NCBI GenBank assembly: GCA_910588655.1
Contig: CAJUPJ010000017.1
Coordinates: 1 to 64,000 of the forward strand
Direction: 5' to 3'
Length of the DNA stretch: 64,000 bases
From: an uncultured Lachnospiraceae bacterium
GTDB lineage: Bacteria; Bacillota; Clostridia; Lachnospirales; Lachnospiraceae
Positions 36,680 to 45,303 of the stretch are shown here, piece by piece. How positions within the stretch are numbered: the first letter of the stretch is position 1; each line of letters opens with the position of its first letter. Both the position numbers and the translations under genes were made by a program. The notes beneath the pieces were generated by a model. It saw nothing but the letters and a program-made list of their open reading frames with translations. It did no database searches and was not told the origin of the DNA.

Positions 36680-36906
36680 ATGTGTATGTATTGTAAATGC
36701 AAAACCACTATTTCATCTTTTACGACTCATGTAGTCAATTATAAAATTGTATTATCATCATTAAAAATGTTCCTTGCGAAGAATGTGAACAATGTGGAGA
36801 AAAATATTATTCCAACGAAGTTGCAAAACAGCTTGAAAATCTTGTTAATATTGCCAAACAGCTTATGCAGGAAATAGCCATTATTGATTATTCAAAAGCC
36901 GCATAA
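36680..36906 (+). pseudogene. Frameshifted YgiT-type zinc-finger antitoxin
   Basis: The ATG at 36680 reads MCMYCKCKTTISSFTTHVVNYK (C..C pair), then the frame breaks after AAAA at 36743-36746. The next frame gives KNVPCEECEQCGEKYYSNEV..KQLMQEI and stops at 36906. One missing A would restore a YgiT/MqsA-type zinc finger with two CxxC pairs. It is the expected partner of the DUF4258 remnant in front of it. Confidence 0.68.
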
Positions 36907-36917
36907 CCACACCATAT

Positions 36918-36959
36918 AACAACAGGCAGCAGCATTGTAAAATGCAGCTGCCTGTTGTT
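36918..36959 (+). terminator. Stem-loop after the decayed toxin-antitoxin pair
   Basis: AACAACAGGCAGC pairs with GCTGCCTGTTGTT (13 bp). The downstream tract (ATTAGTCTTT) is only moderately T-rich, so termination is likely but not certain. Confidence 0.65.
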
Positions 36960-36960
36960 A

Positions 36961-37349
36961 TTAGTCTTTAAATAGTTTATGTATTAACCATTACTATATC
37001 CTTCTAATATTTAATAATGCATTAATACCTATTGTATACACTACTTTCAATATTAAATTTTATATTAAAATAACAACTATATTGCTTCCATTACATATTA
37101 AATATGTCCAATATAGCTTCACAATTTCTCAATGACACAATTAACATGGAAGCAATATATAATTTAAGCACAATAATAAATAGTAGTAAGATATATTTAT
37201 TCTTTATTAAATTCTGCCAGGTTTTATAGCTATATTCCAGATGCAATTAATAAATTAAACAAATCTTAAACTAATAAATCTAAATTAATAACAATTTCCC
37301 ATGATATTATAAAACCCATTAAACGCTTCCAAAAATTTGTTTATTCACT
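36961..37349. other. AT-rich gene-free region with a 13-bp inverted repeat
   Basis: No gene is supported in these 389 bases. TATATTGCTTCCA (37078-37090) and its exact inverse TGGAAGCAATATA (37147-37159) are 56 bases apart. The rest is unremarkable AT-rich sequence lying 3' of the convergent GH26 gene. Confidence 0.6.
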
Positions 37350-38798
37350 TTATTTAACTATAGGTGCATAACGTATTCTTATTTCAGGCAATGATTTAAG
37401 TTCTGTATAATAATTCATCTGCCAGTCTTCACCCTGTGAAGGGTCATTTTCCCCACTGGCAGGAGGTGCAAATATTTTCAGTGCCATATCTGCTGCCCCT
37501 TCAAGTGGTTTCTTAAAGAAAGCACTCATCATGTCTATACACTTTACCCCTGGTGCTTTATAAAACCAGTGTCCATTAAGTTCAAGCATAAGATTCATAT
37601 CCACATTGCTTTCATTAAAGTAAGCTTCACAAAATACTGGTGAACTTTCAAAGTGCAGGTTTACTGCCACACCATCTGCATCTTCTGAACCGCCCCAGCG
37701 CATTTTTGCCGGAAATGCTGTTTCTTCTTTCTCTTCCATGGAAGGGCTGAAAAAGTCTTCATGTATAATTTTTCTGTATTCTTCCATAAGCGGCTGTTCA
37801 ATACCAACATCCTGGTTATTAGGGTCTTCAATTTCAAGCCCGAGCCTGCCCCTGTCCCTGAACTGGTACATAGTAAAAGCAGAAAGCCACTTTTCTTTAT
37901 CAGCCTTAAGCATTTCACAAAATTCCCTTGTCATCGAAGCCTGGTCATAAGCCCCTGTAACATCAGCATCAGCATTAAACTCTGATAAAACCATAGGCTT
38001 TTTAACACCATTATTTAAAAAAGTATATCTTTCATAGCTTTTCTTGGCAATCTTATATATTTTATCAACTGTATAGCGTGCAAATGTGTCCCCGCCTTCT
38101 TCTGCAACGTCATAAGGCCATCCCCAGTGAAGTGCCATGTAACGGTCTACCGAAACAATATCTGCTGCCCTTGATGCTTCTGCAAAAATATCCTCTTTCT
38201 CCATTTTTTCGTCTTCTACTTCTTTGCAGCCATCAAGGCAGATTATTGTCTGTACATTTGGTGCTTCCTTATGGATAATTTCACATGCATGTACAAAAAA
38301 TGCAGCAACTTCCTCATAACTTCCACGTTTATTGAATGAAAACCAGTCACCTGTTGCCTCATGGTTAATGCGCAGCATTACACGTCCGAAAGTACTTAAA
38401 TCATGTGCTATTGCAACTAAATGTTCATCTGTAACCTTTGGGTCAATAGTCATTGTAAGAAGCACATCCTGCCCATGCCTGCGCACATCCCTCATATAAG
38501 TAAACGGCTCATCATCCTTCGTACCATCCAGCCCGCCTTTATAAGTAAAATAATCATCATATGGGTAATCCCATGCAAAATTTACCTCCATATCCTTGCA
38601 GGCTTCACTTATTCTCTGTGGCCATTCCTTATCATTAGGATAATAACAGTACATAAGGCTTACAGCCCTGTGCGGCCTGCCAAGTTTCTGCAATATATAG
38701 TCCTGGTTTACATATTCACCACGTTCACTTCCATCACCAAGGTCTACGGCACACTGTGCAGCGCCCATGTGGATTACTTTTGCTTTTAACTCACTCAT
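37350..38798 (-). CDS. GH26-like endo-beta-mannanase-type hydrolase
   Basis: The 482-residue protein has RINHEATGDWFSFN (acid/base Glu, as in the HExxGxWF motif of GH26) near residue 145, and MVLSEFNAD (likely nucleophile) near 270. A C-terminal domain of about 120 residues follows. There is no signal peptide, so the enzyme should be cytoplasmic and act on imported manno-oligosaccharides. GGAG precedes the ATG. The assignment is from catalytic motifs; other clan-A families are possible. Confidence 0.72.
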   Translation of the reverse strand: MSELKAKVIHMGAAQCAVDLGDGSERGEYVNQDYILQKLGRPHRAVSLMYCYYPNDKEWPQRISEACKDMEVNFAWDYPYDDYFTYKGGLDGTKDDEPFTYMRDVRRHGQDVLLTMTIDPKVTDEHLVAIAHDLSTFGRVMLRINHEATGDWFSFNKRGSYEEVAAFFVHACEIIHKEAPNVQTIICLDGCKEVEDEKMEKEDIFAEASRAADIVSVDRYMALHWGWPYDVAEEGGDTFARYTVDKIYKIAKKSYERYTFLNNGVKKPMVLSEFNADADVTGAYDQASMTREFCEMLKADKEKWLSAFTMYQFRDRGRLGLEIEDPNNQDVGIEQPLMEEYRKIIHEDFFSPSMEEKEETAFPAKMRWGGSEDADGVAVNLHFESSPVFCEAYFNESNVDMNLMLELNGHWFYKAPGVKCIDMMSAFFKKPLEGAADMALKIFAPPASGENDPSQGEDWQMNYYTELKSLPEIRIRYAPIVK

Positions 38799-38964
38799 AT
38801 TATTTCTCCGTTTCTTTCAAATATAGTAGATGCTCCTATTATATCCAGACAAAAAACTATTTACTATATAGAATAAAAGAAATAAAATACACTAATTAAT
38901 AGAGATTATATTGCCTGCAAGTATGCAGCTAAGGCTTGTCCATAACATATTTCCTGTTTAATGT

Positions 38965-40629
38965 TTAACGCACCTCTTCCAGATACCATTTCTGGCAGTT
39001 ATGGCCATTATATTCCCACTGCTGCACATTAGCACCATTTAAAGTGTCTGCATTTTCTACTTCTACAACACTCTTACATCCTGAAGCCTTTGTATAAATA
39101 GAATAGCTTCCGTTTGCATTTTTTACAAGTTTAAACTTCTGAGCATCACAGTATGTATTCTCCCAAATTCCTATATTAGTCCCGTTACTGCTGTTATTAT
39201 TGCTTACATCAAGCAGAAATGTATTGCCATCACCAAGTGCAGAATAAATATAATAATATCCATTCCCATCACTAACAAACTTCCATGTATTGTTAGCCTT
39301 AGCTCCTGATGACTCATACTGTAATACATTTGCACCATTTACAGCCCATCCGCCAGAAACATCCATATATTTACCACTCTGTACATTTTTAAGCATATAA
39401 GATTTGCTGGCACTTATAACATCATCCCCATATACAGACATAATTGCATCTATAATTGACTGTTCTGTTACCTGGTAATTATAGCGGTTAAACAATGCAT
39501 AACCGCCTGCCCCAGTTACACCATTATCCCACCAGAGTGGTATACATCCATAATTGTCTGCATATGCACATACCTTGTATGCAAGTTCAGAACGGCAGGC
39601 TGTATTAACAGAGTCAATATGTGCCTTGGATGGTGCACCATATTCACCTATAACAACTGGATAACCCTTACTAATAAACTTCTGGTAAAGTGAATGGAAC
39701 TGGCTGTTAATATAAGTTTCATCACCATAAGAAGCCACTTTTGAACTGTCTGTAGCACTACTTCCCCACTGTGTAATAGCAGTATTATTTTCATCACAGA
39801 AATCCCAAGGGTCATAATAATGTACAGAAACCATTATTCTTTTCTCTCCTGATGGTATCTCACTTGAACGGTAATTATCTGAAGGAATTACAAATCCATA
39901 ATCACCAGCAGTATAATTAATATTAGTGTTCCAGCCTGGCAGCATAAGCCAGCGCTTTGCATTGTTGCCACCTGTTTTACGCACAGTGTCCACAAAAATC
40001 TGGTTTAAGGCATTAATATTAGAATAATATGTCCTGTTTGGTTCACCATAAGTACCATCAAATTCTTCATTCATTGATTCAAAAACAAGATGTTCATCAT
40101 AGTCTTTAAACCTGTTTGCAATCTGCTGCCAGCATGCAGCATATTTCTTTCTTATTGTATTCTGGTCTTGTCCATTACAAAGAAGCCATCCGCCTTCAAT
40201 TGTATTATAACCGTCACCATGCATATTTAAAATAACGTAAAATCCATTATTAATACACATGTCAACTACCTGCTGTATACGGTCAAGCCACGAAGAGTCA
40301 ATAGTGTAATTTGGAGCACTTCCAATTTTACTTAAATAAGATACTGGTACACGGATTGACTTAAAGCCCTGGTTTTTAACTGCTTTAACTAGGTTTTCAG
40401 TAATAACAGGGTTGCCCCAGTTTGTTTCATGCGGTGTACCACCAATTGCTGATTCAAGCTGGTTTCCCAAATTCCAGCCTGCCCCCATTGCGTCAACAAT
40501 TTCCTGCTGGTTTAAATGCTGGAAAGATGAAGCACTTGCTTTTTGTGCTGGAGCAATTCCCCCTGCCCCAGAAACCCCTAGTGCCAGTGCCGCAGCCATT
40601 AAAACTGCCATAAACTTTTTAATACGCAT
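38965..40629 (-). CDS. Secreted GH5 endoglucanase with ricin-type lectin domain
   Basis: The 554-residue protein starts with a clear signal peptide (MRIKKFMAVLMAAALALGVS). The GH5 domain shows GWNLGNQLES, the acid/base Glu in ESMNEEFDG and the nucleophile in VVIGEYGAPS. After about residue 400 a ricin-type beta-trefoil (CBM13-like) follows, with repeated W/K..L...N.. units and QKWYLEE at the end. It probably cuts cellulose or mixed-linkage glucan outside the cell. ATG at 40629 follows GGAGG; the upstream extension is rejected. Confidence 0.92.
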   Translation of the reverse strand: MRIKKFMAVLMAAALALGVSGAGGIAPAQKASASSFQHLNQQEIVDAMGAGWNLGNQLESAIGGTPHETNWGNPVITENLVKAVKNQGFKSIRVPVSYLSKIGSAPNYTIDSSWLDRIQQVVDMCINNGFYVILNMHGDGYNTIEGGWLLCNGQDQNTIRKKYAACWQQIANRFKDYDEHLVFESMNEEFDGTYGEPNRTYYSNINALNQIFVDTVRKTGGNNAKRWLMLPGWNTNINYTAGDYGFVIPSDNYRSSEIPSGEKRIMVSVHYYDPWDFCDENNTAITQWGSSATDSSKVASYGDETYINSQFHSLYQKFISKGYPVVIGEYGAPSKAHIDSVNTACRSELAYKVCAYADNYGCIPLWWDNGVTGAGGYALFNRYNYQVTEQSIIDAIMSVYGDDVISASKSYMLKNVQSGKYMDVSGGWAVNGANVLQYESSGAKANNTWKFVSDGNGYYYIYSALGDGNTFLLDVSNNNSSNGTNIGIWENTYCDAQKFKLVKNANGSYSIYTKASGCKSVVEVENADTLNGANVQQWEYNGHNCQKWYLEEVR

Positions 40630-40817
40630 ATTACCTCCTTCTCCTGCCAGTATAACTGGCGGTTTATATATTATTTGCGTTGCAACATCCATATTTTAAC
40701 AAATATTTTACAATTTGTATAGACTATTTTTGGATTTATTTCTTTTTTTTATACTTTTTACAAAATTATCTGATAATAGTATATACTGTTGCACATTTGC
40801 CTTCTATTAATTTTTAT

Positions 40818-40845
40818 TTGACAATAATCTGAAAAAGTGTATACT
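40818..40845 (+). promoter_or_regulatory. Sigma-A promoter of the cobalamin riboswitch RNA
   Basis: TTGACA (40818-40823) and TATACT (40840-40845) are separated by 16 bases, just ahead of the riboswitch. Confidence 0.75.
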
Positions 40846-40861
40846 TGTATAAAACTAAATA

Positions 40862-41213
40862 CGTTTAAGGTGTTAGCAGTAATATGCCTGGGATGGCATG
40901 AAGCTGCTGGTGAAAAGGGAAACAGGTGAGAGACCTGTGCGGGCCTGCCACTGTGAGATTGAATTTATATACAATTATGCCACTGGATTTCTGGGAAGGC
41001 ATGTATAAAAACGCGTTACAGATTTTATAAATTTTAATAGTCTTTTATAGCTGTAACAGATATTAAGCCAGGAGACCTGCCTTAAATGAAGAAGCATAAG
41101 CCACAGGTAACTGGTCTTATAATTATGGTACAGGTATTTTTTTAATTAATACCTTGTATCTTTATTAAGTGCACCCATTAACCCTCCGGCTTATACACGC
41201 TGGAGGGTTTTTT
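40862..41213 (+). promoter_or_regulatory. Cobalamin (AdoCbl) riboswitch
   Basis: The conserved core is present: a GGTGAAAAGGGAA-type segment, ACAGGTGAGAGACCTGTGCG and CCTGCCACTGTGAG (about 40910-40960). The B12 box AGCCAGGAGACCTGCC follows at 41067-41082. The aptamer is followed by a terminator-like hairpin directly at cbiQ. It should turn the cobalt transporter off when cobalamin is plentiful. Confidence 0.95.
41180..41213 (+). terminator. Riboswitch expression-platform hairpin containing the cbiQ ribosome site
   Basis: AACCCTCCGGC pairs with GCTGGAGGGTT around an 8-base loop, followed by T6. The GGAGGG (41202-41207) of the right arm is the only good ribosome site for cbiQ, 7 bases before its ATG. 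The hairpin could therefore stop transcription or hide the ribosome site. Confidence 0.8.
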
Positions 41214-41214
41214 A

Positions 41215-41907
41215 ATGCATACACACAACCATTTCCCAATAGACTATTATGCTTATAACTCCGCTATAAGAAACTGGAACACTGGTTATAAAATGATATT
41301 TTCATTTACTGCAATAATAGCTGTTATCTCCTCAGATGATTTTTTTATTCCAGTATATACATTTCTGTTTATGGGATTTATAAATACATATCTTGCCAGG
41401 CTTTCAATAAAAGAATATTTAATGGCTGTCCGGATACCATTTATATTTATTATACTTGGAAGCATAGCTATTGGAGGAAATATAATACTAATACTTAATG
41501 TTATATTAAAAGCAATCAGTGCTACTAGTGCAATGTACCTGGTAACATTATCAACCCCGGCAGGTGAAATTATTGCAACGCTTAAAAAACTCCATATTCC
41601 TGGTATATTTATAGAACTAATGTATCTTACATACAGGTATATATTTATCCTGTCTGATGAAGTACATAAAATGCGTAATGCAGGTATATCAAGGCTTGGA
41701 TATATTAATTACAGGACATCATGTAAGAGTTTTAGCATGATGCTGGGTAATCTTTTAATTGTATCTTTAAAAAATTCACGTAATTACTATAATGCAATGG
41801 AAGCACGCTGCTATAATGGCTCACTCGGATTTTACAATGAAAAGAAAAAAATCTGCAAATTACAGGTACTTTTGTTTTTAATATACCTTATATTTTTAAT
41901 TATATAA
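41215..41907 (+). CDS. cbiQ: Cobalt ECF transporter T component
   Basis: CbiQ is the transmembrane coupling subunit of the CbiMNQO cobalt importer. The 230-residue protein has about five hydrophobic helices and the EARCYNGSLG segment (the AxR coupling motif of ECF T components) near residue 200. It starts immediately after the riboswitch hairpin. Order here is Q-O-M-N rather than the commoner M-N-Q-O. Confidence 0.92.
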   Translation: MHTHNHFPIDYYAYNSAIRNWNTGYKMIFSFTAIIAVISSDDFFIPVYTFLFMGFINTYLARLSIKEYLMAVRIPFIFIILGSIAIGGNIILILNVILKAISATSAMYLVTLSTPAGEIIATLKKLHIPGIFIELMYLTYRYIFILSDEVHKMRNAGISRLGYINYRTSCKSFSMMLGNLLIVSLKNSRNYYNAMEARCYNGSLGFYNEKKKICKLQVLLFLIYLIFLII

Positions 41908-41994
41908 TGCCAGTGGCAAAAGTATATGGCAATGCAGCAATCCGTAACATCAGCTGGGGACAAAATATAACAAGAAACAGACGGAGGAAACTAA

Positions 41995-42846
41995 ATGGCA
42001 GAAACACCTGGTTATATACTTGAAATCTGCAACCTTTATTATTCCTATGATAACAGAAATAATGTTTTATCAGATATTAACCTGGGAATTAAGAAAGGTG
42101 AAAAAATTGCCATCCTGGGTGCTAATGGCGCAGGTAAATCTACTTTATTCTTAAATATGAATGGTGTATACAATAACAGAAGTGGTGAAATATTTCTTTA
42201 TGGGACAAAAATAACAAGAAAAAATATTAACACACTCAGGCAAAATGTTGGATATGTTTTCCAGGAAGCAGACAGCCAGATTGTAGGCACTACTGTTTTA
42301 AATGAAGTATCATTCGGACTTGTAAACCTTGGGCTGCCAGAAAGTGAAATACAAAAAAGGACTATTAGTATTTTAAAAGAAATGGGGCTTTATAATTATA
42401 AAGACAAACCTCCGCATTATTTAAGTGGCGGTGAAAAAAAGCGTGTAGCTATTGCGGGCGTAATTGCAATGCAGCCAGAAATTATTTTATTTGATGAACC
42501 TATGGCATCACTTGACCCTGGCAGTTCATTAATGTTTGAAAATATACTGGCAAAGCTTGAAAATGAAGGAAAAACTATTATTATTTCAACCCATAATACA
42601 GACTTTGCATATAAATGGGCTGAAAGGATTATAGTTCTTGATAATGGAAGTATAATTGCTGATGATAAACCAGTAAAAATATTTACATCAGATGAAATAT
42701 TAAAAAGGGCAAACCTTGGAAAACCAATGCTTTTACAGGTATATGAAATTATAATGAAAAAGTACGGCAAGAACTTAAATACCTACGGTAATGCCCCAAA
42801 ATCCATTAATGAATTTGCCAGATGGTTTAATGGTTTAACCATCTGA
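41995..42846 (+). CDS. cbiO: Cobalt ECF transporter ATPase
   Basis: CbiO powers cobalt import. The 283-residue ABC ATPase has Walker A GANGAGKST, Q-loop VFQEADSQIVG, signature LSGGEKKRVAIAG, Walker B IILFDEPMASLDPG and the H-loop STHNTDFAY. GGAGG precedes the ATG, 87 bases after cbiQ. Confidence 0.94.
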   Translation: MAETPGYILEICNLYYSYDNRNNVLSDINLGIKKGEKIAILGANGAGKSTLFLNMNGVYNNRSGEIFLYGTKITRKNINTLRQNVGYVFQEADSQIVGTTVLNEVSFGLVNLGLPESEIQKRTISILKEMGLYNYKDKPPHYLSGGEKKRVAIAGVIAMQPEIILFDEPMASLDPGSSLMFENILAKLENEGKTIIISTHNTDFAYKWAERIIVLDNGSIIADDKPVKIFTSDEILKRANLGKPMLLQVYEIIMKKYGKNLNTYGNAPKSINEFARWFNGLTI

Positions 42847-42878
42847 TAATAAATTTTAATATCCAGAAGGAGGAAATT

Positions 42879-43631
42879 ATGGCTAAAAAAGAAAAAAGAT
42901 TTATCTTTGCAGCAGTTCTTTTTGCGGCGCTTCTTGGAACAGGTACTACTGTTTCTGCAATGCACATTATGGAAGGATACCTTCCACCTGGTTACTGCAT
43001 TGCATGGGGCATTGCCAGCATGCCTTTTCTTGTAGCAGGTTTTCTAAAGATTAAAAAATTACTTGCAGAAAACCATAGGAATATAACACTGGTTGCCATG
43101 TCAGGTGCATTTATCTTTGTTATTTCCTCATTGAAAATACCATCACTTACAGGAAGCTGTTCACATATGACAGGCACAGGACTTGGCGCAATTTTATTCG
43201 GGCCTTCTGCTGTAAGCATACTTGGTATTATAGTCCTGGTATTCCAGGCAATATTGCTTGCACATGGCGGACTTACAACACTTGGCGCTAACACATTTTC
43301 GATGGCTATAGCAGGGCCTTTTATAAGTTACTGTATATACAAGACCTGCCAGAAATTCAAAGCCAGCAAACATATAAGTATATTTCTTGCTGCCAGCATT
43401 GGGGATTTATCTACATACTGTATTACAAGCCTGCAGCTTGCACTTGCACATAATGCATCAGGTGGCATAATGGTATCATTTCTAAAATTCCTGGGCGTAT
43501 TTGCACCAACACAGTTACCACTTGCAATTCTTGAAGGTATACTTACTGTACTTATAATTATGGCACTTGAAACATATGGGACACAGGAACTTATGGAAAT
43601 TGGTTTTATAAGAAAGGAAACATCAAAATAA
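42879..43631 (+). CDS. cbiM: Cobalt ECF transporter substrate-binding protein
   Basis: CbiM binds cobalt at its N-terminus. The 250-residue protein has a cleavable-looking leader followed by MHIMEGYLPPGYCIAWG: after leader removal His-2 and nearby His ligate Co(II), as in the family. Six or seven membrane segments follow, with KIPSLTGSCSHMTGTGLGA. Its stop overlaps the cbiN start (TAATG). Confidence 0.95.
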   Translation: MAKKEKRFIFAAVLFAALLGTGTTVSAMHIMEGYLPPGYCIAWGIASMPFLVAGFLKIKKLLAENHRNITLVAMSGAFIFVISSLKIPSLTGSCSHMTGTGLGAILFGPSAVSILGIIVLVFQAILLAHGGLTTLGANTFSMAIAGPFISYCIYKTCQKFKASKHISIFLAASIGDLSTYCITSLQLALAHNASGGIMVSFLKFLGVFAPTQLPLAILEGILTVLIIMALETYGTQELMEIGFIRKETSK

Positions 43632-43951
43632 TGAAAAGTAAGAACAAAAAAATAACAATAGCACTGCTATTGGCAGCAGCACTTATAATTATTATCCCGC
43701 TTTTTGCACTTAAAGGGGCTGGATTTGGCGGTTCAGATGATGCTGGAAGTGTAATGGTGGAAGAAATCACTGGGAAATATGAACCCTGGTTTACACCTGT
43801 ACTTGAGCAGGCTCTTAATGGTGAAATTCCTGGTGAAATAGAAAGCCTTGTTTTCTGTATACAGACTGGAATTGGTGTTGGAATTATAGCTTTCTGCCTG
43901 GGAAGGCTTGTTGAAAGAAAACATCAGGAGTCATTACGTGACAAAGAATAA
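43631..43951 (+). CDS. cbiN: Cobalt ECF transporter small subunit
   Basis: CbiN is the small membrane partner of CbiM. The 106-residue protein has two membrane helices (about 7-28 and 79-94), separated by a polar loop with FGGSDDAGSVMVEEITGKYEPW. It overlaps cbiM by one base, so coupled translation is likely. Its last 28 bases overlap the 3' end of the convergent cbiA. Confidence 0.93.
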   Translation: MKSKNKKITIALLLAAALIIIIPLFALKGAGFGGSDDAGSVMVEEITGKYEPWFTPVLEQALNGEIPGEIESLVFCIQTGIGVGIIAFCLGRLVERKHQESLRDKE

Positions 43952-45300
43952 TTCAGGCATTTTTCTACAAATTTCCTGGCAAAACCGGGACATGAATAAA
44001 AGTACAGATGTGGAAAACCTGCAAAACCTTGTCCATTTTCATGTATACATTCCCATTGTATATTGCGGAACGGTTTTGTGGCGGTATAACTTCTTCCATT
44101 ATCTGTACTGTCATAATAATGGAATTCATGCGCTTTTATTTCTTTGTTTTTAACACTGGCACATGCTGCCGAGGTAAGTGTTATATAGCCAAAACGCTGT
44201 AACTTTCCTTTGTATACTGCATCCGCATGGATTACACCTGCCAGCCTGTAATTATTATGGCTTATATCTTCCATATTTTCATGCAGGTATAAAAAACCGC
44301 CACATTCAGCTATATATGGCATTTGCTGTACTGACAGCGCATATTTTACAGACTTTAACATTGAAACGTTGCCACTTAATTTTTTAATGTAAAGTTCAGG
44401 ATATCCTCCGCCAAATATACAGCCATCTATATTGCCAGGCAGTTTCTGGTCATGCAGAGGTGAAAAATATACTAGTTCTGCACCAAGTTTTTCAAGAAGT
44501 TTTAAATTATCTTCATAATAAAAACAGAAGGCTTCATCCATTGCAATTCCTATACGTACTTTGCTATAACTGCATACAGGTAAAATACTGGCATGATTTA
44601 TTTCAATAGAAGGCGCACTTTGTGCAATAGAAATTATTTTATCTATGTCTGTACACTCTTCCATTTTAACTGCAATACTATTTATTATTTTCTGTATATT
44701 TCCAATCTCTTCTGGCATCACAAGCCCTAAATGCCTGCTTTCCAGATGGCACTCTGGCATCACTGGAAGATACCCTGCTACAGTTATCCTTAATTCCCTT
44801 TCTATTAAAGGTTTTAATTCATTATATACGGTCTTTGAAGCCTGGTTTAATATAACAGCTTTAATTCCAGAACAGGGCTTATATTCCAGAAAACCCTTAA
44901 TATATGGCATAACTGAAATTCCCATTCCACGTGCATTAACAATTAATACTACAGGTGTACCTGTTACACTTGCAAGTTCATATGAAGATGCTGTATGTGT
45001 TTTAATCCCAGCCCCGTCATAATACCCCATTACTCCCTCTATTACTGCAATATCTGCATATGCGGCTGTTTCTGCCATAAGGCTTCCCACAATTCCAGGC
45101 GGGGCAAAAAATGTATCAAGGTTTTTAGAAGGTATGCCAAGTACAGTTTTATGGAATAACGGGTCTATATAATCAGGCCCGCTTTTAAAAGAAACCGCTT
45201 TTAACCTGCGGTTTTTAAATGCCTGTAAAAGCCCACATGTAATAACAGTCTTGCCGCTTCCGCTTGAACCTGCTGCCACCATAATCCTTGGAATTTCCAT
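43924..45300 (-). CDS. cbiA: Cobyrinic acid a,c-diamide synthase
   Basis: CbiA amidates the a and c side chains of cobyrinic acid using ATP and glutamine. The 458-residue protein has a P-loop (AAGSSGSGKTVITCGLLQ), a dethiobiotin-synthetase-like half, and a C-terminal triad-type glutaminase domain with the catalytic Cys in AECGGFLYLHE. It lies 3 bases after the four-domain Cbi fusion gene. AGGAGG precedes the ATG. Confidence 0.94.
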   Translation of the reverse strand: MEIPRIMVAAGSSGSGKTVITCGLLQAFKNRRLKAVSFKSGPDYIDPLFHKTVLGIPSKNLDTFFAPPGIVGSLMAETAAYADIAVIEGVMGYYDGAGIKTHTASSYELASVTGTPVVLIVNARGMGISVMPYIKGFLEYKPCSGIKAVILNQASKTVYNELKPLIERELRITVAGYLPVMPECHLESRHLGLVMPEEIGNIQKIINSIAVKMEECTDIDKIISIAQSAPSIEINHASILPVCSYSKVRIGIAMDEAFCFYYEDNLKLLEKLGAELVYFSPLHDQKLPGNIDGCIFGGGYPELYIKKLSGNVSMLKSVKYALSVQQMPYIAECGGFLYLHENMEDISHNNYRLAGVIHADAVYKGKLQRFGYITLTSAACASVKNKEIKAHEFHYYDSTDNGRSYTATKPFRNIQWECIHENGQGFAGFPHLYFYSCPGFARKFVEKCLNYSLSRNDS

Positions 45301-45303
45301 AAA

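Noticed and set aside
36680..36877. 65-residue plus-strand protein
   Set aside because: It is the first part of a frameshifted YgiT-type antitoxin; the C-terminal half of the real product is in another frame.
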